Source: Caenorhabditis remanei
Lineage: Eukaryota > Nematoda > Chromadorea > Rhabditida > Rhabditidae
Length of the DNA: 64,000 nt
Reading direction: 5' to 3'
NCBI RefSeq assembly: GCF_010183535.1
Contig: NC_071329.1
Location: 18,428,879 to 18,492,878, forward strand
Below, piece after piece: positions 34,542-45,569 of this stretch (its first letter is position 1; every line of letters begins with the position of its first letter). The position numbers were made by a program, and so were the translations under genes. The notes beneath the pieces are model-generated. The model saw nothing but the letters and a program-made list of their open reading frames with translations, was not told the DNA's origin and ran no database searches.

Positions 34542-36040
34542 ATTTTTGAAAAATGAAAATTTAAGATCGTAAGATTGAGATTGTTTGAGATCGGTTGAGA
34601 TCGCCTAACTGACTTTTAGATCCCGTCACGGCTTTCTGGGTTACTGTAGAAATTTGAAATGTGTTATGACTGTGTAGATCACATCTAGGGCTATATTTTT
34701 GTAGTTGACTATTTTTTGATAGCTCCGCCCACTTTTGAGATATGCGCCTTTAAAGTTGGAAGTTTGCAAAACTTCTTAAATTAGTCATTTTTATCGCCAA
34801 AATTAGATTTTTACATTAAAAAACCGGAAAATTCCATTTCTGACGTTGAAAACTATTCAAAACTTGTTTTCCCTTGGCACCTGCTTTCCACCGTTTTCTA
34901 CAGTTATTTTTGTAAAAATTCTATTCTCGCTTGCTGTATCGTTGTGGTTGGCATCAGTGTTGTTGGGAATTCCGACTTCCGGGTGTTTTTTTACTTCCGA
35001 CTTCCGACTTCCAAATAAGAAATTTCACTTCCGACTTCCGGATAAGAAAATTCCAACATTAATGTTCTGCCAAACTCTATTTTCCTTTGCACGTCCAGTT
35101 CTTTGGGAAACTGTTTTCTGCTGAAACCCGTTTTCGCTACTCTCTTGCGCTCGGCTGCTTTTTAAACTCTTGTTCATCGTCACTTTTGTTTTCTTATCAT
35201 CTTTCTTGTTTCTCTCCAAAATTTCTTTTAAATTTCTCATTTTTCAGAACCGACGCTTCTCGAAGACAACTTGGAGAAAAAAGCGATGATGAGTGTATAC
35301 AACGATCACTCTAGCTTTTTTCAAGTGATACTCCTGTAGAAGTTTTTTCCGCAAAGTGAGAGAGACGCCGGTTGATGTATTGGTCCGGTGGAATATGTAC
35401 CCTCTCCGGGTGGTATCTGCTGACTGACCCGTGCGTTTTGGAGATGGAGTTACAAACGCCGAAGTAGGCTTCACAAATCCTGCATGGGAGAGACTCCGTG
35501 TTGATGTAGGCTCCGATGTAACCTCTCCGGGTTTTAACGGACCCGTGCATTTTGGAGATTGAGTTATGCACGCCGGAGCAGAATTCAAATCCTGCTCAAA
35601 AAATGGGAGCAACTCCCGTCGAAGTTTGTCCGCATGAAAGTTTGTATCCTCTCCTTTTGGAGTTAGAGTTACCTAATTCGCGATGATTACATCCACGCGG
35701 TGATACTAGGTGTATATGATCCGGTGATAACGTTTATGAGCGAATACTTTTCCAAATTTTTTCGGAAACTTTTGAACTAAATTTTGTGATTTTATAAATG
35801 TTTTTTCTTTTCAAAATGTGTACTGTTTTCTGAACAACGAATCGACAAATATTGATTCTCATTAATCACGATCACGGCAATTTTCTCTAAATTTTTTATT
35901 TTACCTGTTTTTAGTTTATTTCATCTTGTAGATCGTAAGTGGCCCTATTTTTTTCGTATTTCACAGTTTTTGGATAGCTCCGCCCACTTTTGAGATTTGC
36001 GCTTTGTAAGACAGGAATCTGTAGCACTTTTTCCAAAAAA
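34542..36040. other. Intergenic: repeats and an unclassified tandem repeat
   Basis: Contains a GCGGAGC arm (about 34690-34765), a heptamer-bearing piece (about 34957-35056; CGACTTCCGACTTCC), and at about 35380-35680 a two-to-three-unit tandem repeat of about 125 bp anchored by CCTCTCCGGGT and GTGC(G/A)TTTTGGAGATGGAGTTA. The minus-strand frame through it (35612-35244) has no splice or domain support. Confidence 0.5.
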
Positions 36041-36078
36041 AGGTTTATTAGTAGAAGTAGTGTATTTACAATTATGAT

Positions 36079-37114
36079 TTAAAACAAAGAACTGCGATCC
36101 CAACAATAGTTGTTGTAACTCGTCTTTTCAATTGCATCTCTTATTTTCTTATCCATCGCCGAGTACTCTTCAATCATTCTGTCGACCATCTTCCTATCCA
36201 TGACCATCTTTCCCCCTTTTCTCATCATTTTCTGGAATTTCTGTGCAAAAATCTTCCGAATCCCGGGGAACCGCTCATCCATAAAAGCGACACCACGTGG
36301 AATATCCTTCTCCATTATCATCAAACTATGGAGACTTCTCGCCAGTGACTTTGGCTCTTTTAGGTCATAATACTGCTCCAGAGTGGCCGGAGCGAGTTCA
36401 TCTTTACTCAGAGACGTATAGTTCAATTTGGTCCATGGAGCCATCGGACCGAAGTGAAGCGCCCCTCGGAGCTCCAAGAGCCCGATGGTAGAGACACTCT
36501 CCCTGACTAGCTCTCTTCCGATCATGGAGGCGATGTACCAGGTGACGTCTTTGTTGGTTAGTAGTGTGTAGTCTGCGATCGTAATGCATCCCTTTGAGAT
36601 TTTCTCGAGTTCGGTGTCCATGTCAGTGGGTGGAGGAGCTATAGATTCAAAAGTTGCATTAGTGTGTCTGGTAGTGATACCTGCAAAAACAGTAAATTGA
36701 GATCGGCTAAAATCGATAGCTCCGTCCCATTGTTTGACGAATCTGGCGCGCCTTAAGCGCGTTTTTCAACAGACAACTCAAAATCTGGAAATTTCTCATT
36801 TTTCAGTAAAAAAAAGCTCAAAATCTTGAGCTTGAAATAACGCGCTGAGGGCGCATCAGCCACTTCACACTTTTCCACAAAAAACGCGTCTCGGGTGCGC
36901 CAGAAGAGACAAATCGAGTTTTGAATAGTTTTCAACGTCAGAAATGGAATTTTCCGGTTATTTTGATGTAAAACGGAGCTATCAAAGAGTTGTCAACTAC
37001 AAAAATGTAGCGCTACTTCTGATCTACAAAATAAGCAACATTTCAGTACTTACCTGCATTTACAGAACTCGCAAAAAAGATGCATATGATGAGTGTTGTA
37101 GCGATGGTCCGCAT
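36079..37114 (-). CDS. Secreted-family protein, copy A (two exons)
   Basis: Exons 37114-37054 and 36680-36079 (phase-1 intron of 373 bp) give 220 residues. Exon 1 encodes a signal peptide (MRTIATTLIICIFFASSVNA). The mature protein looks mainly helical, with two Cys kept in all copies (Cys52 in SKGC and Cys213 near the end) that probably pair, and a potential glycosylation site NAT at 28. Conserved blocks are MDTELEKISKGC, ELRGALHFGP, LEQYYDLKEP and DRKMVDRMIEEY. No known family was recognised. An acceptor AATTTTCCAG lies 9 bases before the ATG, suggesting spliced-leader addition, and AATAAA lies at 36049-36044. The closest relative is copy E, including its C-terminus and 3' flank. Confidence 0.88.
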
Positions 37115-37441
37115 GGCGAACACCTGGAAAATTGTGTGTTTTTTAGCTTTTAGGATTCTGAATCTGTTTTCAAGTTTTTCGGTAGAAAATAAAAGTGAGC
37201 TGAGATACGGGGCGAGCTATTCAAACAGTAGGTGGTACGCTCTATTGAACTTTCGGGATTTTGAAAAATCGGTTTCCATATCTAACATAAAAATCTTTGA
37301 AATCACACATTGAGATCACCGATATGGTGCATCGGCGAGAATTTGTTCGATTTCAGAGAATTTACATGTTCAAAAAGCTGAAGTCATAAGGATTCAGAAT
37401 CAGTTTTCAAATTGAGTGTGTGGAGAAAATGAAACGAGATA
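37115..37441. other. Outron and flank of copy A, dispersed repeats
   Basis: Begins with the acceptor region of copy A (AAAAACACACAATTTTCCAG on the coding strand, also present before copy B). A dispersed GATTCAGAATC repeat and GATATGGTGCATCGGCG (about 37320) follow. Confidence 0.5.
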
Positions 37442-37892
37442 CAGTACTGGCCAAAAAGAATGCGAAACTTGCAGTTTTTAGTTGAAAATGGTCAACTTTG
37501 TGACTGTGAGACGGCCTTCCTGATAGTCTCACAATATTGTTTTTTTATGGAATGTATAGATCACAAATAGAGCTTCATTTTGGTAGTTGACGACATCTTT
37601 GTACGGACACATCCTAAGAAGATATCAATCGTCAAAGTAATTGCTCGCAACTGTTGTCCTTTTCAGTGCTAAAAGGAGAACTTTTTGAGCTTTTTAGATA
37701 GACTGCCTGTAACTTTTTTGGATGTGTCCGTACAAAAAAGTTGTCAACTACAAAAATAAAGTTCTATTTGTGATCTATACACTCCATAAAAAAACAATAT
37801 TGTAAGACTATCAGGGAGGCCGTTTCACAGTCACAAAGTTGATCATTTTCAACTAAAAACTGCAAGTGTCGCATTCTTTATGGCCAGTACTG
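37442..37892. mobile_element. Tc1/mariner-type palindromic miniature element
   Basis: The long inverted arms start CAGTACTGGCCAAAAAGAAT and pair through about 180 bp. TA lies on both sides (37440-37441 and 37893-37894). A TA target and a CAGT-type end fit Tc1/mariner. The inner parts of the arms contain a GTTGTCAACTACAAAAAT stretch resembling the GCGGAGC repeat arm. It has inserted into the end of the next element, whose terminus TAACGATTTAAAGG continues directly at 37895. Confidence 0.85.
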
Positions 37893-37894
37893 TA

Positions 37895-38100
37895 TAACGA
37901 TTTAAAGGATAAAGGTCGGAAAACAAGGGGTGGAAAGGTGGACAGAATGAGAATAAGAGGGGAGTCAATTGTCCTTGAGATAAGATTTACCATGGATCGG
38001 CGAGATAGTATCGGGGGTCACTATATACGGCAGTTGACCATCCCCTTCTCATTCTCATTTGGTCTCTTTTGTGTAAATTGCGAAATTCTGTTCTCTGAAA
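37895..38100. mobile_element. TAACGATTTAAAGG-type miniature element (diverged copy)
   Basis: Starts TAACGATTTAAAGGATAAAG and contains GGACAGAATGAGAAT and GATAGTATCGGG, as in the full copy at 47461-47786. The right terminus is missing. Confidence 0.6.
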
Positions 38101-38149
38101 AAAAACCCGTTTTCCAAACTGAAACCCCTCAAAAAATTGACAGAAATCG

Positions 38150-39150
38150 CTGGAATACAGCTAAAACCCTGACGATGCACCATATGACCAGTGGGCGTGG
38201 CTTAAAACCGTAATTTTTGAAAATTTGCCGTTTTCAGCTTGAAAATGTGCTCGAAACCCATTTTTTAGACCGAAAAACTTCAAAAATTATCAGGAATCAC
38301 TAAAATACAGATAAAACCCTGCCGATGCACCATATGACCAGTGGGCGTGGCTTAAAATAGGTATTTCTGAATTTTTTTCTTTTTTCCAGGGTTTTCAGCT
38401 TGAAAATGTGCTCCAAACCCATTTTTTAGACCGAAAAACTTCAAAAATTATCAGGAATCACTAAAATACAGCTAAAACCCTGCCGATGCGCCATATCGTC
38501 ATTGGGCGTGGCTTAAAAACGTAATTTCTGAAATTTCCGCGTTTTCAGTTTTGAAATGTGCTCCAAACCCATTTTTTAGACCGAAAAACTTCAAAAATTG
38601 ACAGAAATCGCTGAAATACAGTTAAAACCCCGCCGATGCACCATATGGCCAGTGGGCGTGACCTAAAAACGTAATTTCTGAAATTTCCGTGTTTTCAGTT
38701 TTGAAATGTGCTCCAAACCCATTTTTTAGACCGAAAAACTTCAAAAATTGACAGAAATCGCTGAAATACAGTTAAAACCCCGCCGATGCACCATATGGCC
38801 AGTGGGCGTGACCTAAAAACAGAATTTCTGAAATTTCCGTGTTTTCAGTTTCGAAATGTGTTTTAAACACTTTTTTAAGCGGAGAAACTTTTTTAAAAAC
38901 TGCCAAAAATCTCTGAAATACGGCTGAAACCACGCCGATGCACCATATAACTAGTGCGCGGAGCCCAAAAACTGATTATTTACCGTTTTTAACATTAAAA
39001 TCCGCTCAAAATGCTATTTTTGGATGTAAAAGTTACTTTAATCGACTAAAAAGGGCAAAAAATCTCACCGATGCACGATATTTATGGTCTAAAAGTGGGA
39101 TTTTGAAAGATTTACGTAGGATTCTGCTCAAAATCCTTTTTTAAAACAAA
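38150..39150 (+). repeat. 151-bp tandem satellite, about seven units
   Basis: GATGCACCATATGACCAGTG recurs at about 38173, 38324, 38484, 38635, 38785, 38937 and 39070 (period 150-160). Units share GTGGGCGTGGCTTAAAA, GCTCCAAACCCATTTTTTAG and CCGAAAAACTTCAAAAATT. The same satellite lies in reverse orientation inside an ASCC1 intron at about 62550-63400. Confidence 0.9.
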
Positions 39151-39444
39151 TTGGGCTATTTGAGACAACTGGCGTACCTGAGGCGCGTTTTTTATGAGAA
39201 TGCGAAAGCGTCTGGGGTGCCTTAGGCGCGCTTTTTAAGCAATTTTTAAACTAAGAACTCGAAAATTTATTAAAACTGGCGCGCCTTTGACGCTTTTTCT
39301 GCGTCAGTTCGAAAATAGATTTTTCAAAACCCCCCAAACATTCAATTTATTTTTTTGGATTCCGAACCCTTCCTTGTAGACTTTTCCGATTTCTGATAAA
39401 AACTGCTAAAAACTAAAAAACACACAATTTTCCAGGTCTTTGCC

Positions 39445-40765
39445 ATGAGGACCACCACTACAACAACACTCATCATATGCACATTTCTTACGAGTTCTGT
39501 AGGTGCAGGTAAGTACTGAAATGTTGCTTATTTTGTAGATCAAAAGTAGCGCTACATTTTTGTAGTTGACAACTTTTTGATAGCTCCGCCCACTTTTGAG
39601 ATACGAGCCTTTAAAGTTGGAAATTGGCTAAATTAGGCATGTTTATCGCCAAAATGTGATTTTTACATTTAAAAAACCGGAAAATTCCATTTGTGACGTT
39701 AAAAACTGTTCAAATCCTACTTTTCCATGCATGGAACCAAAAATTCAGGCGAAAGAAAGCAATTTCTTGTGGATTTACGCCCGTAAATCGACAAAAGTCA
39801 TAAAGAGCGCGTCTAAGGCGCCCCAGACCCTCAAAAGCTCTAGAAACGCGTCACAGGTGCGCCAGCTATAGAAAATGGGTGGAACTCAGGAAAACGCGCG
39901 CCGACGTCACGCCAGACACTTCGCCATTCTTAAAACGCGCCACATGTGCCCCAGTCTCTTTTATTTTCCAAAACGAGCCAACGTCACGCCAGCCCTATGA
40001 GCTTGCTTCTTTGAAGGGGCGTATCTCAAAAGTGGGCGGAGCTATCGAAAAAGTGTCAACTACAAAAATGGAATGCTAGACATGGCCTATATAACCATAT
40101 TTAATTTTTAATTGTTTCGTAACCCAGAAAGCCATGACGGGATCTCAAAGTTAGTTAGCCGATGTCAACCGATCTCAACCGATCTCTCAATTTACGAGTC
40201 CGTTTTTGCAGGTATCACTACGGCTCCTACCCCAATCGACATGGACACCGAACTGGAAAAGATCTCAAAAATCTGCATGAACACTACTGACTTCGAAGCT
40301 CTAACAGGGAATATTGTCAGAGATCTGGTCGCCGCCGCAATGAAATACCCTTTGATGACAGAAACCGGACCGGTGATAGGTCTAACCGAGTTACGGGCGG
40401 CACTTAACTTTGGTCCATTGCCTCCATGGCGCCACCGGAATCTGACAAGGCCCAGTGAGCAAGAATTGAGCTCCGCGAGCAGCCTGGAGGAGTATTATGA
40501 CCTAAAAGAGCCGACGTCGAAGATGAGAAGTCTCGATAGTTGGTGGTTGTTGGAGAAGAATATGGCACCGGCGGTCGTTTATTTCGATGAACATTTCCCC
40601 GCGATTCGCAAGATTTTTAGAGGGAAATTCAAGAAAATAAGAGAGGAAGGTGGAAAGAAGGATAGGAAGATGGTGGATCGGATGATTGAAGAATACTCGG
40701 CGATTAAGGAGAAAGTTTACAAAGCGATGGACAAAATATTGAATAATTTCGAGTGCGAAACATGA
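39445..40765 (+). CDS. Secreted-family protein, copy B (two exons)
   Basis: Exons 39445-39508 and 40212-40765 give 205 residues. The signal peptide is MRTTTTTTLIICTFLTSSVGA. This is the most divergent copy of the cluster: KICMNT replaces KGCITI, the MAPW position reads LPPW, and a KNMAPAVVYF segment replaces KDIPRGVAF. The two conserved Cys and the DRKMVDRMIEEY block remain. An acceptor TTTTCCAG lies 9 bases before the ATG and ATTAATAAAATG follows the stop. The 703-bp intron contains a GCGGAGC arm and a TTTACGCCCGTAAATCGAC motif. The fragment at 30838-31060 derives from a relative of this copy. Confidence 0.88.
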
Positions 40766-41792
40766 TTGTGGCTCACAAATCTATTAATAAAATGTCGATT
40801 TACTCCCAAATTGAGATCGGCTGAGATTGGTTAGATGGCTGGCGTGACGTTGGCTCGTTTTGAAAGAAATTAGAATGGCTGGGGCGCCTCCGGCGGAAGA
40901 TCGGTTGAGATCCCGTCACGGGAACGCGTTTTTCCTGTGAAAACTGGCGCAGAAACGGAATTTTCCGGGTTTTTTTAATGTAAAAATCATATTTTGGCGA
41001 TAAAAATGACTAACATAGGAATTTTTGCAAACTTCCAACTTTAGGGGTCTTTAAAGATTGGCTGGGGTGTCGGCGGCGCTCGCTCCTTCGTCCCGGATTT
41101 GAATTTTTGAACTTTTTCACTACAATTTTTGTCCAAAAATTTATTTTCTGAAAATTTTTCATTTTTTTCCTCAAGTATATTTTTCAAAAACCTTTGAAAA
41201 AATTGTTTTTAAGAAATATTTTTCAAAAAAAAATCGGGAAATTTTCGAAAAAAAAATTTGAATTTTTTTCAGTACTGAACTTCCGGGCCGGGTCGGGCCC
41301 TAGAAATTTTCATTCCGGCCCAGCCCGGCCCGTTGCAAGTCTGCTATAAATCGGTCAATTTTTACATTTTTCAAAATCTTAAAACGGATTCAGAATCCCC
41401 ACGTCTTCAGCTTCTCACTCATATTAAATTCCATGACATCCGGACACTCGGGACACACAGACAGGCACTTTCTAAGCTATCTCGCCTAAATAGTGTCTGT
41501 CTGTGTGTCCAGATTGTCCGGACATCCTGAAATTGATATGAGTGAGAAGCTGAAGACGTGGGGATTCAAAATCCGGCTTCAAATTTTGAAAAATGTGAAA
41601 ATCGTCCCCATTTTCAGCGGTTTTAATTCTGGCAATTGCTATTTTTAGGTGAAAATCGTTGTAATTCTCACATTTTTAAAAATCAACAAACTGATTCTGA
41701 ATTCTCACGTCTTCGCCTTCAATTCATAAAAAAAATAGAATATAAAACGTCTAGGAGAGGAATAGGCTACCCGATTTATCTAGCGATTCCAA

Positions 41793-41848
41793 TACTATCT
41801 CCTCCGTAGATCATATGTCATGTCATATGATCTACGGAGGAGATAGTA
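41793..41848. repeat. Perfect 25-bp inverted repeat with 6-base loop
   Basis: The arm contains CTATCTCCTCCGTAGATC; the loop is TCATGT. It may be the fused termini of a larger palindromic element or a cruciform site. Too short for a typical pre-miRNA. Confidence 0.85.
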
Positions 41849-41894
41849 CCCTGACTTGGACGTCTGGACACACAGACACACACACACACACACA

Positions 41895-42135
41895 CCAGAG
41901 TTGCATGGAATTCCGACTTCCGACTTCTAGGAACTTTTTCCATTCCGACTTCCGACTTCTAGGAACTTTTTCCATTCCGACTTCCGACTTCCAGGCACTT
42001 TTTCACTTCCGACTTCCGAGTTCCGACTTCCGAGGAATTTTACTTCCGACTTCGGCCATTCCATAACTGTGGAATTTATGAATAGTTGCGAAAAAATTTA
42101 ATTCCAACTTCCGACTTCCGACTTCCGGGGGTTTC
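41895..42135. mobile_element. hAT-like heptamer element, partial
   Basis: Starts CAGAGTTGCATGGAATTCC like the element at 33316 and contains tandem ACTTCCG heptamers. The matching right terminus is absent; a GGGGGTTTCAATG stretch follows instead, so it is truncated or a variant. Confidence 0.6.
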
Positions 42136-42314
42136 AATGTCATAGCCCTGCTCCAACTTTTAAAAAACGCGTCACAGGTGCGCCTGACTTAATAGTTTCT
42201 GATTTTCTGGAATTTTTCAGTTCAAACAACTCAAAATCTGAAAATGTTCAAGTTTTTAGTCTAAAAGTTGCATTACAATATTACAAACTCAAAAAACGCG
42301 TCACAGGTGCGCCA

Positions 42315-44982
42315 GATATAGCAAATAGACCAAACTCATGAAAACGCGCCAACGTCACCCCAGCCACGCCGTTATTCTTATAGAAAACGCGCCTCAGGTG
42401 CGCCAGCTTTCTCAGGTGCGCCAAAGTCAAAAATTAGAAAAATTGACCCCAAGCGAGATCGAACCTTGGTATCCATTCTCATAGTGGTGCATCTAGCTTC
42501 ATTTTTGTAACAAAATCTGAAAAATCTTCGAAAAACGAGGGAAGTTTATTGGTTACAAATCTAATAACTGCGGTTTTCACATATGTAGCTGTTATATATC
42601 TTATCAATTGGATCTTCTATTTTCATAAGCATCGCATTGTACTCTTCAATCATTCTGTCGACCATCTTCCTATCCTTCGCACTTTTCCCCAACATTTTCT
42701 CGAATTTCTCTCTAAACATCATTCGAATCACGGGAAACCGCCCATCCAGAAAAGCGATACCACGTGGAATATCATTCTCCACTATCATCAAACTATCCAA
42801 ACTTCTCCTTATTGATTTCGGTTCTGTTAAGTTGTAATACTGCTCCAGAGTGGCCGAGGCAAGCTCTTGCTCACTGGGCCCCTTATAGCTCCGATGGGTC
42901 CATGGAGCCATCGGACCGAAATGAAGAGCCGCTCGTAGCTCGATGAGCCCGATGGTCTCTACACTCTCCTTGACTAGCTCTGTTCCTATTGCGTAGGCGA
43001 TGTACTCGGTGACGTTCTTGGTTAGTAGTTTGTAGTCTGCGATCGTAATACATCCCTTTGAAATCTTCTCGAGTTCGGTGTCTATGTCGGTTGCCGCTGG
43101 CTCAGAAGTTGCGTTAGTGGTTCTGGTAGTGATACCTGAAAAAAACAGATTCGTAAATTGAGAGATTTGTTGAGATCGGCTAGCTTTGAGATCCCGTCAC
43201 GGCTTTCTGGGTTACGGTAGAAACTTAACATGTGTTATGGTTATGTAGATCAAGCCTAGTTCTTTATTTTTGTAGTTGGCAACTTTTTGATAGCTCCACC
43301 CACATTTGAGATATGCCCCCTTCGAAGAAGTGACGTAGGTGCGTTTGCATGGCGCAACTGAGGCGCGTTTTCTGTAAGAGTGCGAAAGTGGCTGGGGTGA
43401 CGTTGGCGCGTTTTCCTGATGCGTTTTTAGAAATTTTAAAAGGCTGGGCTACCTTCGGCGCGCTTCATGAAGTTGTTGAGCAATTTTTTTGTAGGTTTTA
43501 TCGAAACTAGCGCGCATTTGTCCCGTTTCCTGCTTTTCATGAGTTTCAGGGCCATTTTTTGCGGAAGTTTAGCATTTTTTGACACGGAAAGCGTGAAAAA
43601 AGAGTGTTGAAGTTCGTTTCGAGTTATACCGTAACCCAGAAAGTCATGACGGGATCTCAATGGTAGTTAGTCGATCTCAACCGATCTCAATGTGTGTTTT
43701 CAGGCGTAAATCGACTTTTCCATTATTTCGATTATTTTAAGCACCATTTTCTATCAAAAACAAAAAGAATACCTGCATTTATAGAACTCGCAAGGAAGAG
43801 ACATATGATGAGTGTTGTAGTGCCCATTTTGAAGACACCTGAGAAAATGTTGAATAAATTTGAATAGAAATCAACTAATTTCACTTAAAATCGCTGTAAA
43901 TCGGTCGATTTCCACTATTTTCAAAATCTGAGAATAGATTCAGAATCCTCACGTCTTCTGCTTTCCATTCATATCAAATTCCAGAGCATCCAGCCAGTCT
44001 GGACACACAGACAAACACTCCCTAAGCTCTCCCGTCTAAATAGTGTCTGTCTGTGTGTCGGATGTCCTAGAATTTGATATGAATGGAAAGCTGAAGGCGT
44101 CGGGATTCTGAATCCGTTTTAAGATAATGAAAAATGAGAAAATTGATCGAATTACAGCGATCTTAACCCAAAAATAGTGATTTTCAGACTTTAAATCGGA
44201 TTTTTTGAATTTAACGTCTTCTTAATAACCAGAACCTCGAGAATTCTATCATTCTGAGTCTCAGGATTCTCAAAATTTGGAATTCCTGGAACTCAGCGTC
44301 TTCTGAATCTACGGAATCCGAAACGCGGCATCAGATTTTGAAAAATGTGAAAATTTATCGATTTACAACGATTTTATCTCAAAAATAGTAATTTTCAGAA
44401 TTAAAATCGCTGTAAATCGGTAAAAGTCCGTTATTTTCAAAATCTGAAGCCTGATTCCGAATCCTCACGTCTTCAGCTTTCCATTCATACTAACTTTAAG
44501 GACATCCGGACAGTCTGGACACACAGACAGACTCTATTTAGGCGGGAGAGCTTAGGAAGTGTCTGTCTGTGTGTCCCGAATGTCCGGATGTCCTGGAATT
44601 TTATATGAATGGGAAGTTGAAGACGTGAGGATTCTGAATCCGTTTGAAGATTTTGAGTAGAGTAAAAATGAAGAGAGTTATAACGATTTAAAGGGTAAAT
44701 GTAGGAAAACCGTGGGTAAAAGAGAGGACAGAATGAGAATGAGAGGTGATGAAGGCCATAGTGACCCGGTCCCGATACTATCTACCTTCCTCCCAGCCAA
44801 TCCATTATCGGTGACACTAAATCTTATCTCAAGGTACAATAAGACATTTTGCAACGACAATAGAGATAAGGTTTAGTACCATGTCACAAATAATGAATCA
44901 GCTGGCAGCCAGATTGTATCTCAGAGGGGCCACTACCTTGTCTCATTCCTATTCTGTCCTCATTTTTACCCATCTTTTTGGT
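42315..44982. repeat. Left arm of a 2.67-kb inverted duplication
   Basis: Reverse complement of about 47488-50157 with few differences, including an extra short GGTGCGCCAGC-type duplication near 42410. It contains copy C, its upstream palindromic ACAGACAGACA repeats and most of a TAACGATTTAAAGG miniature element. The spacer of about 2.5 kb contains a LINE. Confidence 0.9.
42561..43827 (-). CDS. Secreted-family protein, copy C (left arm of inverted duplication)
   Basis: Exons 43827-43773 and 43135-42561 give 209 residues. The signal peptide is MGTTTLIICLFLASSINA. The mature part has IDTELEKISKGC, ELRAALHFGP and DRKMVDRMIEEY. It differs from copy D at only three residues seen, all in the last 25 (LMKIED against LRKIRD, and YICENRSY against YKCENRSY). 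It lacks the MRKGGKMV segment of copies A, E and F, where GKSAKDRK is found. An acceptor TTCTCAG lies before the ATG. Confidence 0.88.
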
Positions 44983-44985
44983 TGT
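44681..44985. mobile_element. TAACGATTTAAAGG-type miniature element, left-arm copy
   Basis: Lacks the last ~25 bp of the terminus present in the 47461-47786 copy. The short frame across 44860-44678 is repeated in each copy of the element and is not a gene. Confidence 0.75.
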
Positions 44986-45569
44986 TTTTTTTTTGAGTTT
45001 TAAGCTGAAAATTTGCATCGGAAGAGTCTACAAAGATTAAATTTAGTGGAAACGGGAAGGGAGGATTCTGAATTTATTTTCAGGATTTTCGTAGATCAAA
45101 AATGGACTAAGATTCTGAATTCAGTTTCAGATTCTGAACAAAGTGAGAATTAAGTGATTTTCATCCAAAACTGCAATCTTTGGACCTAAAATCGCTATAA
45201 ATTGGTCAACTTTCACATTTTTCAAATTCTGAGAACTGATTCAGAATCCTCACGTCTTCAACTTCCCATTCATATAAAATTCCAGGACATCCGGACATTC
45301 GGGACACACAGACAGACACTTCCTAAGCTCTCCCGCCTAAAGAGTGTCTGTCTGTGTGTCCAAAATGTCCGGATGTCGTGGAATTTTATATGAATGGAAA
45401 GATGGAGACGTGAGGATTCTGAATCCGTTTGAAGATTTTGAAAAATGTGAAAATTGATTGATTCAGAGCGATTTTAGGTTTGAAAATCGCTATTTTTGGT
45501 GAAAATTGCAATAATTCGATCAATTTTCAAAATCTGAAAACATATTCAGAACCATCAAAATCTAAGCTT

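Larger units (their letters stand above)
40766..42314. other. Intergenic between copies B and C
   Basis: Holds repeat debris, a GGGCCGGGTCGGGCCC-bearing remnant of a GGCCC element (about 41280-41342), a palindromic ACAGACAGACA repeat (about 41370-41600), a perfect 25-bp hairpin (41793-41848), an AC microsatellite (about 41876-41894) and a heptamer-rich hAT-like piece (about 41895-42135). Confidence 0.6.
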
